Shown piece by piece: positions 36,286 through 44,850 of a stretch of DNA of 64,000 bases. The number at the start of each line of letters is the position of its first letter. The stretch's first letter is position 1. Below the pieces are notes generated by a model. It was not told the origin of the DNA. It saw only the letters and a list, made by a program, of their open reading frames with translations, and did not search any database. The translations under genes were made by a program, and so were the position numbers. Source of the stretch: Longimicrobium terrae (lineage in GTDB: Bacteria; Gemmatimonadota; Gemmatimonadetes; Longimicrobiales; Longimicrobiaceae); assembly GCF_014202995.1 (NCBI RefSeq), contig NZ_JACHIA010000002.1, positions 448,645 through 512,644 of the forward strand, given 5' to 3'.

Positions 36286-36681
36286 ATGGCTGCCGGATCA
36301 CGGCTGGGGGAGCGCAACACGCGCCAGAGAGATACGATCGCCGAGGTGATCCGGGACGCCGCGGGGCCGCTGACCGTGCCGGAGATCTTTGAGCGGTCGC
36401 AGCAGAGCATTCCCGGGCTGGGGATCGCCACCGTCTACCGCACCGTAAAGCTGCTCAGCGAGGCGGGCCAGCTGCAGGCCGTCATCCTCCCCTCGGGCGA
36501 AACCCGGTACGAGTCCGCCCAGCTGGGCCATCACCACCATTTTCACTGCCGCGTCTGCCAGACCGTGTACGACATGCAGACGTGCCTGGTGCGCGTTCCG
36601 GAAAGCCGCAGCGTGGATCGCGGATTCGTGATCGAAAGCCACGAGCTCACCTGCTACGGCGTCTGCCCCGCCTGCGCCTGA
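36286..36681 (+). CDS. Fur-family (Fur/PerR/Zur-type) metalloregulator
   Basis: The 131-residue repressor has a winged-helix N-terminus (TVPEIFERS, GLGIATVYRTVKLLSEAGQL), the metal-site stretch HHHHFHCRVCQTVYD and a second Cys pair CYGVCPAC at the C-terminus forming the structural zinc site. Start ATG 36286 follows GGGAG and gives the normal family length; the longer upstream frame is atypical. Whether it senses iron, peroxide, zinc or manganese cannot be decided. If iron, it is a candidate regulator of the putative siderophore cluster, but no box was identified there. Confidence 0.9.
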   Translation: MAAGSRLGERNTRQRDTIAEVIRDAAGPLTVPEIFERSQQSIPGLGIATVYRTVKLLSEAGQLQAVILPSGETRYESAQLGHHHHFHCRVCQTVYDMQTCLVRVPESRSVDRGFVIESHELTCYGVCPACA

Positions 36682-36812
36682 TCGCGTGCCCCCGCGGGTT
36701 CGCCGTGCGACGCAGCCCGCCGGCGCCGTTGACCGGCCGATCCCGCCGCGGGGACGTGATCTCGTCCACCGCCCGGCGACGATCGGCGGTGCCGGGCTCC
36801 GCCGAAAACCGA

Positions 36813-36845
36813 CGCCCCCGTCCGGCAGCCAGCCGGGCGGGGGCG
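36813..36845. terminator. Hairpin between convergent Fur-family and SUFU genes
   Basis: CGCCCCCGTCCGGC (36813-36826) pairs with GCCGGGCGGGGGCG (36832-36845) with one wobble around AGCCA. It lies between the two convergent stop codons and may serve both strands. No T-run is present. Confidence 0.55.
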
Positions 36846-36888
36846 GCGTGCATCCACGCGGGAAGGGCGGGGATGAACATCCGCGGGA

Positions 36889-37641
36889 TCAGCGGCCGGG
36901 GCGCCACCAGCGTCCGCGGGGGACCACGCTGGGCCGCGCGGGGTTGATGACCTCGCCGACGCCCGCCTTGTCGAACCGGTCCAGCAGCGCGTCCGCGCCT
37001 TCGCGGAGCTTCAGGTCCACCTCGTCGCCATGCAGCGGCAGCAGGCTCCAGAAGTGGATGGTGCGCCCGCCGCCCGCATCCAGCTCAAAGAAGTCCGGCG
37101 CCTGCGCGGGCGGAACCAGCATCATCCCGCACAACTGGGTGGACGGGGCAAAGGGCTCCGGCGGGTTGCCGTTGGGCATGGTGTGGCCAAAGCTGAGCCA
37201 CGTGTCGTACTCGTGCGCGAACCGGGCGAGGATCTTGAGCCAGCGCAGCGGCCAGTAGTTCGCCTCGTCCTCGAACGCCTCCACCGTCAGCGGCCAGGTG
37301 GCGGGGAGCGAAACGAGCAGTTCGGCGTACCGGAAGCCCTCCATCCCTTCCGGGGCGTTCATGGGCCGCTCGCTCATTCCCGAGGTGACCAGGATGTGCC
37401 ACGGACGCTCGCGGGAGGGCGCCACCCAGTGAATGTCCACGTGCACCGTGGGCGAGACGATCTCGTGAAACACCTGCTCCACCGGCCCCAGGTGCCGCTC
37501 GATGTGCTCCGTGATGGCCCCGATCAGGTCCGCGTCGCCGCTCGAAATCGGCTGCGGGCCGGGCTCGGAGGTGTAGCGCTTGATTATACCCTCGTTTTCC
37601 AGCGGTTCCGGGTTTTCTTCCATCGCTGCCGATCCAGGCAT
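36889..37641 (-). CDS. Suppressor-of-fused (SUFU) domain protein
   Basis: The 250-residue protein matches the bacterial SUFU-like domain: IERHLGPVEQVFHEIVSP, VDIHWVAPSRERPWHILVTSGMSERPM, AELLVSLPATWPL and PFAPSTQLCGMML. Bacterial members occur in polymorphic-toxin immunity sets and as stand-alone proteins of unknown role. No toxin gene is adjacent, so immunity is not claimed. A shorter start at 37623 is possible. Confidence 0.88.
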   Translation of the reverse strand: MPGSAAMEENPEPLENEGIIKRYTSEPGPQPISSGDADLIGAITEHIERHLGPVEQVFHEIVSPTVHVDIHWVAPSRERPWHILVTSGMSERPMNAPEGMEGFRYAELLVSLPATWPLTVEAFEDEANYWPLRWLKILARFAHEYDTWLSFGHTMPNGNPPEPFAPSTQLCGMMLVPPAQAPDFFELDAGGGRTIHFWSLLPLHGDEVDLKLREGADALLDRFDKAGVGEVINPARPSVVPRGRWWRPGR

Positions 37642-37864
37642 TCAGGTGGGTGAACGGGGCGGTGCGCGGGGGATGACTCCCCGCCGGATCATGCGGATGA
37701 CCCGCGGCGCCCGCCCGCATTGTTGTTGCGCGAGGTTCTCCGCGACAGCGATGGCAAGGCTCCAGCCAAGCCGGGAGCGACGAGCTGCCCGGGCGACCTC
37801 CCCCGGTCCCTCGCCCCGCGCGGCCAAGTCACTGAGCCGCGCTCACGGAGAAAGGTCCTAGGAC

Positions 37865-37893
37865 TTGCGCACTCATCTTTCATGACATAATAT
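37865..37893 (+). promoter_or_regulatory. Strong sigma70-like promoter of precursor 4
   Basis: TTGCGC at 37865-37870, 17-base spacer, TAATAT at 37888-37893. A TTGCGCAA palindrome overlaps the downstream edge (from 37893) and could be a regulator site. This is the most AT-rich spot of the neighbourhood. The rest of the 379-base gap (37642-38020) shows nothing recognisable. Confidence 0.75.
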
Positions 37894-38020
37894 TGCGCAA
37901 CCAAAGTTGGACTCCCCACCCGTTGTAACCTCAAGCAAGACTTTCTCTGCGCCGTCCGGCGCATCTCACGCGCCCGGCATGCCTGGCGCCTCGTTCCCGC
38001 CATCCCAGGGAGTTGCTGCA

Positions 38021-38353
38021 ATGAAGAAGCTGCGTCTGGACATCGAAGAAATCGCCGTCGAGAGCTTTATCATGAGCGAAGAGTCGCTCGAGGTCGGCAC
38101 GGTTCGGGGCCAGCAGGATGCCGCCGAAGCCATCGCGGGCGGCGGAACCATCTTTTCGCTCTGCAACACCTGCGACAACACCTGCGACGTGAACGCGGCG
38201 ACCTGTGGCGCGTCGTGCGGCACCGCGTGCCGCCCGACCGTCAACACGCCCGATTGCTACACGCCCCGCGCCAGCACCTGCGTAAACGGCGGATGCCGTT
38301 TCGCCGTCCTGACGGACGCCCGCGAGCACAACGCCGCCGGCTTCGGCGGCTGA
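38021..38353 (+). CDS. Pinensin-like Cys-rich RiPP precursor peptide 4 (isolated)
   Basis: The 110-residue peptide has leader MKKLRLDIEEIAVESF, the closest of the four to published pinensin leaders, an EVGTVRGQQDA spacer and a core with nine Cys (CNTCDNTCDVNAATCGASC and later). Unlike copies 1-3 it ends in a non-Cys tail (NAAGFGG). It has its own strong promoter and a terminator, 9.7 kb from the other precursors, so it is expressed as a single gene. No modification enzyme is adjacent. Coding is supported by the leader match, and the start by homology. Confidence 0.8.
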   Translation: MKKLRLDIEEIAVESFIMSEESLEVGTVRGQQDAAEAIAGGGTIFSLCNTCDNTCDVNAATCGASCGTACRPTVNTPDCYTPRASTCVNGGCRFAVLTDAREHNAAGFGG

Positions 38354-38449
38354 TCCGTCCCCTGGGCAGTCCCATTCCGCCACGCGCGGGTGGGACCGCC
38401 CGGCGCTGAACGGAGCGTGCGGCCGGCGGCAATGCCGATCCCGCGCGGC

Positions 38450-38486
38450 AAGGCCCCGCATCCCGTAAAGGGAGGCGGGGCCTTGG
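38450..38486 (+). terminator. Terminator-like hairpin after precursor 4
   Basis: AAGGCCCCGC (38450-38459) pairs perfectly with GCGGGGCCTT (38475-38484). The trailing T-run is short (TT in the stem, then GGTCATT). Confidence 0.6.
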
Positions 38487-38565
38487 TCATTGTCGTCCCG
38501 GAAGGATCGGCGGAGAACGCTCGCGTTCTCCGCCGATCGTCGTTCTGCGTCCCGTTCCGCGCCGG

Positions 38566-38949
38566 TCAGACCGGGCAGAACGGCGCGGACGACGACACGG
38601 TCACGGCTATGGTGTCCGCCGCGGTCGAGACCCCGTCCGTCACCGACACCCTGAGCGAAAAGCTGGCGGAACTGCGGCCTGTCCAGTAGGCGCCAGACGG
38701 CGTTCCGATGGCGGGCGACGTCTTGGTCCAGGTGTACGTGTACGTGCCGCCGCCGCCCGTGGCGGATGCCCAGAACTCACAGTTGGTGTTGGGGAGGATG
38801 GGCGACTGGCCCAGGATCTCGACTTCCAGGGGGTCGAGGTCCCGTTGCGGGCCGGCCGGGGCCGCGCGGCTGGCCGCGGTGGTGCTTTCGCAGGCACCCG
38901 CGGCCGTCGCGGCCAGCGCAATGCAGGCCAGAAATCGTGCGATCTTCAT
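38566..38949 (-). CDS. Small secreted (probable lipo)protein with Ig/PKD-like domain
   Basis: The 127-residue protein starts at 38949, eight bases after AGGAG on the minus strand. The first 22 residues (MKIARFLACIALAATAAGAC) form a signal peptide ending in a lipobox-like AGAC, then ESTTAAS. Residues about 45-127 read like a single beta-sandwich (FWASATGGGGTYTYTW, ASFSLRVSVTDGVSTAADTI), the pattern of PKD/Ig-like repeats. Function is unknown; secretion or surface anchoring is inferred. Confidence 0.75.
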   Translation of the reverse strand: MKIARFLACIALAATAAGACESTTAASRAAPAGPQRDLDPLEVEILGQSPILPNTNCEFWASATGGGGTYTYTWTKTSPAIGTPSGAYWTGRSSASFSLRVSVTDGVSTAADTIAVTVSSSAPFCPV

Positions 38950-38994
38950 CCTGAGCTCCTGGCAGAACGTGGAAAAGATGCGCTCCTTGATGCA

Positions 38995-39024
38995 TATATA
39001 GGCTTGAGGTGTGCGCCTGGACAA
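38995..39024 (-). promoter_or_regulatory. Promoter of the small secreted protein
   Basis: On the minus strand, TTGTCC (39024-39019) and TATATA (39000-38995) are 18 bases apart, 45 bases before the start codon. The rest of 38950-39276 contains a GGGGGTGGCGGA-type G-rich stretch (39150-39180) also seen at 39848, but no gene. Confidence 0.65.
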
Positions 39025-39276
39025 GAACTTTCTCTGGATGCGATTCATCTCCCGACTGCGGCGAGGCGAGAACGACTCCGTGCTGTTATCGGACATACCT
39101 TGTACAGCGCACCGGTTTGCGGCGGGCGTGCTCCAGAAACTGACGGTACGCGGGGGACGCGGGGGTGGCGGACAAATGCGGGGGAACGGGGCGGAAACCG
39201 AGTCCCGCGAGGAAACAGAAGGGGAATAGCGGGATGCCGTTCCGGGCGGTGAGCCACTCACTCGACACACCCTTAG

Positions 39277-39813
39277 GTGCGCACCTTTTCGTCATTTTTC
39301 TTTTCAGTCGCGGGAAGCGGGCCCGCCGTGCCGTCGCTGGTGCGCGTGTCCAAGTCCGGCGGCTACACGGACGGCGCGGGGCGGGTGGTCAGCTACGAGT
39401 TCCGCGATTCGGTGCGCGCGGTGAACCTGGCGTTCGCGCTGAGCGGCGCGCAGAGCGGCGGCGGGCTCACGCTGGTGATGCCGGGCGACGTGCCCGCGCC
39501 GGGCACCTACACGGTCCTGGGCTCGATGGACCGCCCGCCGTACGACCTGTCGCGCGCGCTGTTCGCGAGCTACGGAACGCGCGACTGCGCCTTTACCTGG
39601 GTGGGCGAGAGCGGCACGCTGACGGTCGCCCGCTCCGCCGCGGGGCGGATGGAGGGGACGGTGAACGTGCGGCTTCGTGCCGTCCAGCGCGGCGCCTTCA
39701 TCACCCCCGGCGCCCGCCCGGCGGGCGCGGGATGCCAGGCGCTCACCGGCGTGTCCGGCACCCCGCCGGAAACGCTGGGGCTGACCGGCACGTTCACGGT
39801 CGAGGCGCCGTAG
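39277..39813 (+). CDS. Hypothetical protein, probably 5'-truncated
   Basis: The 178-residue frame reads as a compact beta-rich domain (SGGYTDGAGRVVSYEF, GTYTVLGSMDRP, CAFTWVGESGTLTV, ETLGLTGTFTVEAP) with two Cys. A TAG stop lies immediately before the first GTG, there is no ribosome site, and the N-terminus lacks the signal peptide one would expect, so the front of the gene may have been lost. GTG 39328 is another start. A strong terminator follows, supporting an originally expressed gene. The family was not recognised. Confidence 0.5.
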   Translation: MRTFSSFFFSVAGSGPAVPSLVRVSKSGGYTDGAGRVVSYEFRDSVRAVNLAFALSGAQSGGGLTLVMPGDVPAPGTYTVLGSMDRPPYDLSRALFASYGTRDCAFTWVGESGTLTVARSAAGRMEGTVNVRLRAVQRGAFITPGARPAGAGCQALTGVSGTPPETLGLTGTFTVEAP

Positions 39814-39859
39814 CACGCCGGGACAACTGCCCTGACGCGGAGGACGCGGGGGTGGCGGA

Positions 39860-39902
39860 GGAAGGCGGGGGAACTGCGGGAGCGGTTCCCCCGCCTTCCT
39901 TT
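39860..39902 (+). terminator. Strong terminator hairpin
   Basis: GGAAGGCGGGGGAAC (39860-39874) pairs perfectly over 15 bp with GTTCCCCCGCCTTCC (39885-39899), then TTTG. Outer GGTGGC and GCCACC extend the symmetry. Confidence 0.85.
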
Positions 39903-40035
39903 GCTGCCACCTCCGCGTTTCCCCCGCGTGAGGGCCGTACCCGGTGCCCGCCACACGGCACGATTCTGACGATGCGCCGGCGGCCAGGGTGCCCGGAGTG
40001 CGGGCGCCCATCCGGCCCGGACGACCGATCAACCG

Positions 40036-41358
40036 ATGGCGGCAGCGCAGTCCGCTGGCAGCCGCTCGCTTCTGCGGGCGCTCAAGCATCCCAACTACCG
40101 GCTCTTCTTTGGCGGGCAGGGCGTTTCGCTCATCGGCACGTGGATCACCCGCGTGGCGCAGAGCTGGCTCGTGTACCGGCTGACCGGCTCGGCGGCCATG
40201 CTGGGCGTGGTGGGCTTCGCGGGGCAGATTCCCACCTTTCTGCTCGCGCCCTTTGCCGGCGTGTGGGTGGACCGGCTGAACCGCTACCACGTGCTCATCG
40301 TCACGCAGGTGGCGGCCATGCTGCAGTCGTTCGCGCTGGCGGGGCTGGCCATCAGCGGCCACATCCGCATCTGGCACGTGCTGGTGCTGGGCGCGGCGCA
40401 GGGCGTGATCAACGCGTTCGACACGCCGGCCCGCCAGGCGCTGCTGGTGGACCTGATCGAGGACCGGGCGGACCTGTCCAACGCCATCGCCCTCAACTCG
40501 TCGATGGTCAACGGCGCGCGGCTCATCGGCCCGTCCATCGCGGGCGTGGTGATCGCGGCGGTGGGCGAGGGATGGTGCTTTTTTGCGGACGGCGTGAGCT
40601 ACGGCGCCGTGATCGCCTCACTGCTGCTGATGAAGGTGAACCTTCCCGCGCGCGTGCCGACGGAAAAGAAGGTGCTGCAGGAGCTTGCGGACGGCTTCCG
40701 CTACGCGTTCGGCTTTCGCCCCATCCGCGCCGTGCTGCTGCTGCTCGCCCTGGTGAGCCTGATGGGAATGCCGTACACCGTGCTGATGCCCGTCATCGTC
40801 GACAAGACGCTGCACGGCGGGCCGCACACCCTGGGCTTTCTGATGGGGGCCACCGGGGTGGGCGCGCTGTGCGGGGCCGTGTACCTGGCGTCGCGCCGGT
40901 CCATCCTGGGCCTCGGGCGCATCATCCCGCTGACGGCGGCGCTGTTCGGCGTGGGGTTGATCGGCTTCGGCGCGTCGCGGTCCATGGCGCTCTCCCTGAT
41001 CCTGCTGGTGCCCGCGGGAATGGGGTTCATGGTGCAGATGGCCAGCAGCAACACCATCCTGCAGTCCGTGGTGCGCGAGGACATGCGCGGGCGGGTGATG
41101 GCGTTCTACACGATGGCGTTCATGGGGACGGCGCCGTTCGGCAGCCTGCTGGCGGGTGCGCTGGCCGGCCGCATCGGCGCGCCGCAGACGGTGATGGTGG
41201 GCGGCGTGGCGTGCATCGTGGGCGCGGCGGTGTTCGCGCGCGTGCTGCCGGACCTTCGCCGCCAGCTTCGTCCCATCTACGTGGAGCGCGGATACCTTCC
41301 CGAAGCAGTGGCCGGCGTGGCGAACACCACGATCCTGCGCGACGAGATGGATCGCTGA
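40036..41358 (+). CDS. MFS transporter (EntS-like, MFS_3 family)
   Basis: The 440-residue protein has about twelve hydrophobic segments. It shows family landmarks FFGGQGVSLIGTWITRVAQSWL in helix 1, DRLNRYHVLI after helix 2, FDTPARQALLVDLI in the loop before helix 5, and SSNTILQSVVREDMRGRVM near helix 10. The group contains the enterobactin exporter EntS and many drug exporters, so siderophore export is possible but not shown. Its stop codon overlaps the first base of the palindromic element at 41358. Confidence 0.9.
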   Translation: MAAAQSAGSRSLLRALKHPNYRLFFGGQGVSLIGTWITRVAQSWLVYRLTGSAAMLGVVGFAGQIPTFLLAPFAGVWVDRLNRYHVLIVTQVAAMLQSFALAGLAISGHIRIWHVLVLGAAQGVINAFDTPARQALLVDLIEDRADLSNAIALNSSMVNGARLIGPSIAGVVIAAVGEGWCFFADGVSYGAVIASLLLMKVNLPARVPTEKKVLQELADGFRYAFGFRPIRAVLLLLALVSLMGMPYTVLMPVIVDKTLHGGPHTLGFLMGATGVGALCGAVYLASRRSILGLGRIIPLTAALFGVGLIGFGASRSMALSLILLVPAGMGFMVQMASSNTILQSVVREDMRGRVMAFYTMAFMGTAPFGSLLAGALAGRIGAPQTVMVGGVACIVGAAVFARVLPDLRRQLRPIYVERGYLPEAVAGVANTTILRDEMDR

Positions 41359-41572
41359 ACTGCCGTTTCACACGGAGGGCACGGAGGATACACGGAGGGC
41401 ACGGAGAAAGGGCGTTTTCTCACGCAGAGCAGCAGAGAAGCAGAGAACAACAAAGTGATTACCTGATTTTCTTCTTTTCCTCTGCTGCTCTGCTCCTCCG
41501 CGTGATTCAATCCGTTGCTGTTCCTCCGTGACCTCCGTGCCTCCTCCGTGACCTCCGTGTGAAACGGCAGTT
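41358..41572. mobile_element. 215-bp palindromic element with perfect 21-bp terminal inverted repeats (MITE-like)
   Basis: AACTGCCGTTTCACACGGAGG (41358-41378) is the exact inverse of 41552-41572. Inside, CACGGAGG units on the left face CCTCCGTG units on the right, and a GCAGAGCAGCAGAG arm faces CTCTGCTGCTCTGC. The whole element could fold into one long hairpin. It fills the gap between the convergent MFS and ABC permease genes. No coding capacity is seen, and no target duplication is evident. Confidence 0.8.
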
Positions 41573-41647
41573 GACGGCGCTGGCGGAAAACGAAAGCGCG
41601 CTCCCCGGGTGGGAAGCGCGCTTTCGTCCATCCAGGGCAGAAAAGGA

Positions 41648-42919
41648 TCAGGCGGCGCGCAGCCACCGGCCCAGTTCGGCGAGCGTGGGCTTCTTGCCCG
41701 TGCTCAGAATGCCCACGCGGTAGATCTTGCCCGCCAGCCACACCACGGCCGTCATCCCCATCACCAGCAGCACCACGGAAAGCGCGATCTCCCACAGCGG
41801 CACGTCGGTCGCCACGGCGCGCATCGGCATGACCACGGGTGACGTGAAGGGGATCATCGACAGCACCCGCGCAGTGTTCCCCATGGGGTCCGTCAGGATC
41901 GGCATGATGAACGCGACCGGAATCAGCAGCGGCAGCATCATGGGAAAGGCAAGCTGCTGCGCCTCCTGCTCGCTGGTCACCGTGGATCCCGCCGCGGCGT
42001 ACATGGCCGCGTACAGGATGAAGCCGAGCACGAAGAAGATCAGCAGGGCCGCCCATGTTCCGCCGCCCATGTTGAGCGCGCTGAACGCCCCCGCGCTCAT
42101 TCCGAACCTGCGGGAAAGCACGCCCTGCTGCGACGCCACCAGCGCCGCGAAGCTCACCCAGATGCTGATCTGCAGCAGCGCCACCGAAGCCAAACCCAGG
42201 ATCTTTCCCGCCATCAGGTGCATGGGCCGCACCGAGCTGACGATCACCTCCACGATGCGGTTGTTCTTTTCCTCCAGCACGCTGCGCATGGCGTTCTGCC
42301 CGTACAGCGTAATCAGCTGCATGAACAGAAAGAAGATCACGTAGGCGGTGATCAGGGTGGACATCAGCCCGCCCGTTTCCTCCCCGTCGCCGCTGACGCG
42401 CGCTGCGTCGATGTCTACGCCCTGCACCAGCCGGGCGACCTGCTCGGCCGTCATTCCGCTCCCCTTCAGGCGCTCCTGCTGCACCACGCCGCTGATCGCC
42501 CTGTCCAGATCCTGCACCACCTGCACCTTGGTGACGTCGCGCGCGCGGTACATCACCTTGCTGCTCTGCAGCACGTCGGCGCCAATGACCACGTAGCCGT
42601 CGATTTCCTTGCTTTCCACCCGCTTGTTCAGCGCGGCACGCTGCGATTCCAGGGGGTTGGTGGTGCGCTCGATGGTGTAGCGGATGGCGTTCTTTTCCGC
42701 GGACGGCGCCTTGAGCAGCTGCTCCACCCGCGCGCCGATCCCCGCGGGGGACTGGTCCACCAGCACCAGGGTGCGGTCGCCGCCGCCCGGCTTGATGAGC
42801 GCGGGAAGCACCATCATCGCGATCATGAACACCGGGAACAGAACGGTGCCGATGACGAATGCCTTGGTGCGCACCCGCTCCAGGAACTCGCGGCGGATGA
42901 TGAGAAGCACGTTATGCAT
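41648..42919 (-). CDS. ABC-2 family (NatB-type) exporter permease
   Basis: The 423-residue protein has an N-terminal membrane segment (VLLIIRREFLERVRTKAFVIGTVLFPVFMIAMM), a large extracytoplasmic domain (about residues 50-200) and a C-terminal block of five to six membrane segments with EKNNRIVEVIVSSVRPMHLMAGK between the first two. This is the layout of NatB/YhaP sodium or drug exporters. It overlaps the ATPase gene by eight bases, so the two form a coupled pair. Substrate unknown. Confidence 0.9.
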   Translation of the reverse strand: MHNVLLIIRREFLERVRTKAFVIGTVLFPVFMIAMMVLPALIKPGGGDRTLVLVDQSPAGIGARVEQLLKAPSAEKNAIRYTIERTTNPLESQRAALNKRVESKEIDGYVVIGADVLQSSKVMYRARDVTKVQVVQDLDRAISGVVQQERLKGSGMTAEQVARLVQGVDIDAARVSGDGEETGGLMSTLITAYVIFFLFMQLITLYGQNAMRSVLEEKNNRIVEVIVSSVRPMHLMAGKILGLASVALLQISIWVSFAALVASQQGVLSRRFGMSAGAFSALNMGGGTWAALLIFFVLGFILYAAMYAAAGSTVTSEQEAQQLAFPMMLPLLIPVAFIMPILTDPMGNTARVLSMIPFTSPVVMPMRAVATDVPLWEIALSVVLLVMGMTAVVWLAGKIYRVGILSTGKKPTLAELGRWLRAA

Positions 42920-43868
42920 GGGTCGCTTCCTCCCGGCGGCGGGGACGGGCGGCGTCGCCCACTTTTTCCACAAAGATCTCGTGCAGCGTGGGCTGGATGT
43001 GCTCAAAGTGCGAAAGCGCCACGTCCAGTCCGTTCGCCGCGGCCAGCAGCGCGCGCGGATCGGCGCCAGGCCGCAGCTCCGCGCTCCACCCCTCGCGCGT
43101 CTTCTGCACCCCGTCGAACCCCGGCCACGTGGCCATGAAGCGGTCCGCCGCGTCGCTCGGCTCGTCGAAGGCGATGGCGTACCGGTTGCCGCGATGGCCG
43201 CGGCGCACCTCGCGCAGGTTGCCGTCCAGCACCTTCTGCCCGCCGGCGATGATGCACACGTGCTCGCACATCTGCTCGGCGCTTTCCATGCTGTGCGTGC
43301 TGAAGATGACCGTGCGGCCCTCGTCGCGCGCCTGGAGGATCGTGTCGCGCAGCACTTCCTGGTTCACCGGGTCCAGCCCCGAGTGCGGCTCGTCCAGAAT
43401 CAGCAGGTCCGGCGCGTGCACCACCGTGGTGATGAACTGCACCTTCTGCTGCATCCCCTTGCTCAGCGTCTCCACCCGGGCGTTGCGCCAGTCCGCCAGC
43501 CCCATCCGTTCCAGCCACCGCCCGCCCTCGCTCTTGGCGCGCGCGGTGGGCACGCCCTTGAGCCCCGCAAAGAAGGTGATGACGTCCAGCACCGTCATCT
43601 TCTTGTACAGGCCGCGCTCTTCCGGCAGGTAGCCCACCCGCTGCAGGACGCTGTTGTCGCGCTCGGGGTCGGAGCCCAGCAGCGAAACGGTGCCCGAATC
43701 GCGCATGATGATGTTCATCACCATGCGCAGGGTGGTGCTCTTGCCGGCGCCGTTGGGCCCCAGGATGCCGTAGATGGTGCCGCGCGGAACCGCCAGGCTC
43801 AACTGCCTGACCGCGGCGTGGCCGGCGTAGCTCTTGGAGACGCCGTCCAGCAGGAGTGCGTGACTCAT
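42912..43868 (-). CDS. ABC transporter ATP-binding protein (NatA-type, with DUF4162)
   Basis: The 318-residue ATPase has Walker A GPNGAGKST near residue 38, signature LSKGMQQK near 135, Walker B LLILDEPHSGLDP near 155 and the H-loop STHSMESAEQM. A C-terminal DUF4162 region (about 215-310) is typical of partners of ABC-2 permeases. It is the first gene of the two-gene operon with the permease. Confidence 0.93.
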   Translation of the reverse strand: MSHALLLDGVSKSYAGHAAVRQLSLAVPRGTIYGILGPNGAGKSTTLRMVMNIIMRDSGTVSLLGSDPERDNSVLQRVGYLPEERGLYKKMTVLDVITFFAGLKGVPTARAKSEGGRWLERMGLADWRNARVETLSKGMQQKVQFITTVVHAPDLLILDEPHSGLDPVNQEVLRDTILQARDEGRTVIFSTHSMESAEQMCEHVCIIAGGQKVLDGNLREVRRGHRGNRYAIAFDEPSDAADRFMATWPGFDGVQKTREGWSAELRPGADPRALLAAANGLDVALSHFEHIQPTLHEIFVEKVGDAARPRRREEATHA

Positions 43869-44118
43869 GGTCCTTCGGGGAGGATGGTCTTGCGTGCCGC
43901 GGCGGTGGTCCGGCCTGCGGCGAGACGCGCTCCGGGGGGAGCGCAGGGGCGGTGTACGGGGCGGGAGGCGCGCGAGTTTCGCGGCTCGTCCGCCGGCGAT
44001 GGGAAGTCACCATCGTACAAGAAGCTGCGGATGGCGGCAAGCGGCGGTTGAAGGCCGCCCTCCGGCGCGGTAGATTGGGGGCTGAACGTTCATGGCCCGC
44101 TTCCCCGCTGCCCGACCG

Positions 44119-44559
44119 ATGTCCGAAACCACGCTGAAGGAACAGCTCCGCGCCGACCTGAACCAGGCGCGCCGCGACCGCGACAAGCTGCGCACCACGG
44201 TGCTCACCGGCTTTCTGGCCGACGTGCGCAACAAGGAGATCGAACTGGGCCGCGAAGCCAGCGACGACGACGTGACCGGTCTGGTGACCACCGCCATCAA
44301 GCGCCGCCGCGACTCCGCCGATCAGTTCCGCGCGGCGGGTCGCACCGAGCTTTCCGACAAGGAAGAGCAGGAAGCCGCGCAGCTGCAGGGCTACCTGCCC
44401 CCCGCACTGGGCGAGGCCGAGGTGCTGGCCATGATCCGCGCCGCCATCGACGGCGGCGCCAAGGACATCGGCGGCGTGATGAAGGCCGTGAGCCCACAGG
44501 TGAAGGGGCGCTTTGAGGGCCGCGAACTCAACCGGCTGGCGCGCGAAGCCCTGGCCTGA
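44119..44559 (+). CDS. GatB/YqeY-domain protein
   Basis: The 146-residue protein matches YqeY: MSETTLKEQLRADLNQARRD, RTTVLTGFLADVRNKEIE, AAQLQGYLPPALGEAEV, KDIGGVMKAVSPQVKGR and the end LNRLAREALA. The domain is homologous to the tRNA-binding tail of the GatB amidotransferase subunit; the role of the stand-alone form is not settled. Start 44119 fits the family; an in-frame ATG at 44092 would add nine residues. The gene is followed by a terminator at 44664. Confidence 0.92.
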   Translation: MSETTLKEQLRADLNQARRDRDKLRTTVLTGFLADVRNKEIELGREASDDDVTGLVTTAIKRRRDSADQFRAAGRTELSDKEEQEAAQLQGYLPPALGEAEVLAMIRAAIDGGAKDIGGVMKAVSPQVKGRFEGRELNRLAREALA

Positions 44560-44663
44560 GTCGCGCTCCCGGCTCCGTCAACAGCGTTCACGCGGAGGTC
44601 GCGGGGGTTCGCGGAGGTACGCGGGGAGTCTCGCCCGCGCACCGTCTCCTTTCCCGATCCACG

Positions 44664-44697
44664 AACCCCGTCCCGGCCGCCGCCGGGGCGGGGTTTC
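44664..44697 (+). terminator. Terminator of the yqeY-like gene
   Basis: AACCCCGTCCCGGC (44664-44677) pairs with GCCGGGGCGGGGTT (44682-44695), one wobble, followed by TCT. The 44580-44640 stretch before it is a G-rich GCGGAGGT/CGCGGGG repeat and holds no gene. Confidence 0.7.
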
Positions 44698-44850
44698 TGG
44701 CACTGGGCGCATGCTCCGTCTGCTTTCACGGGGGCAGGCCGGGCTCACCGTCAACTGTTTCCACCGCGCTGGCACCATCACTGCAACGTCCCGCCGCCCC
44801 GACGCCGAGCGTGCATGCGGCATCGAGAATCCCACAACCGGAGAGCGGGA

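Noticed and set aside
36286-36681. Fur regulation of the NRPS cluster
   Set aside because: No Fur-type box could be picked out near visible cluster genes, and the cluster's 5' end is outside the window.
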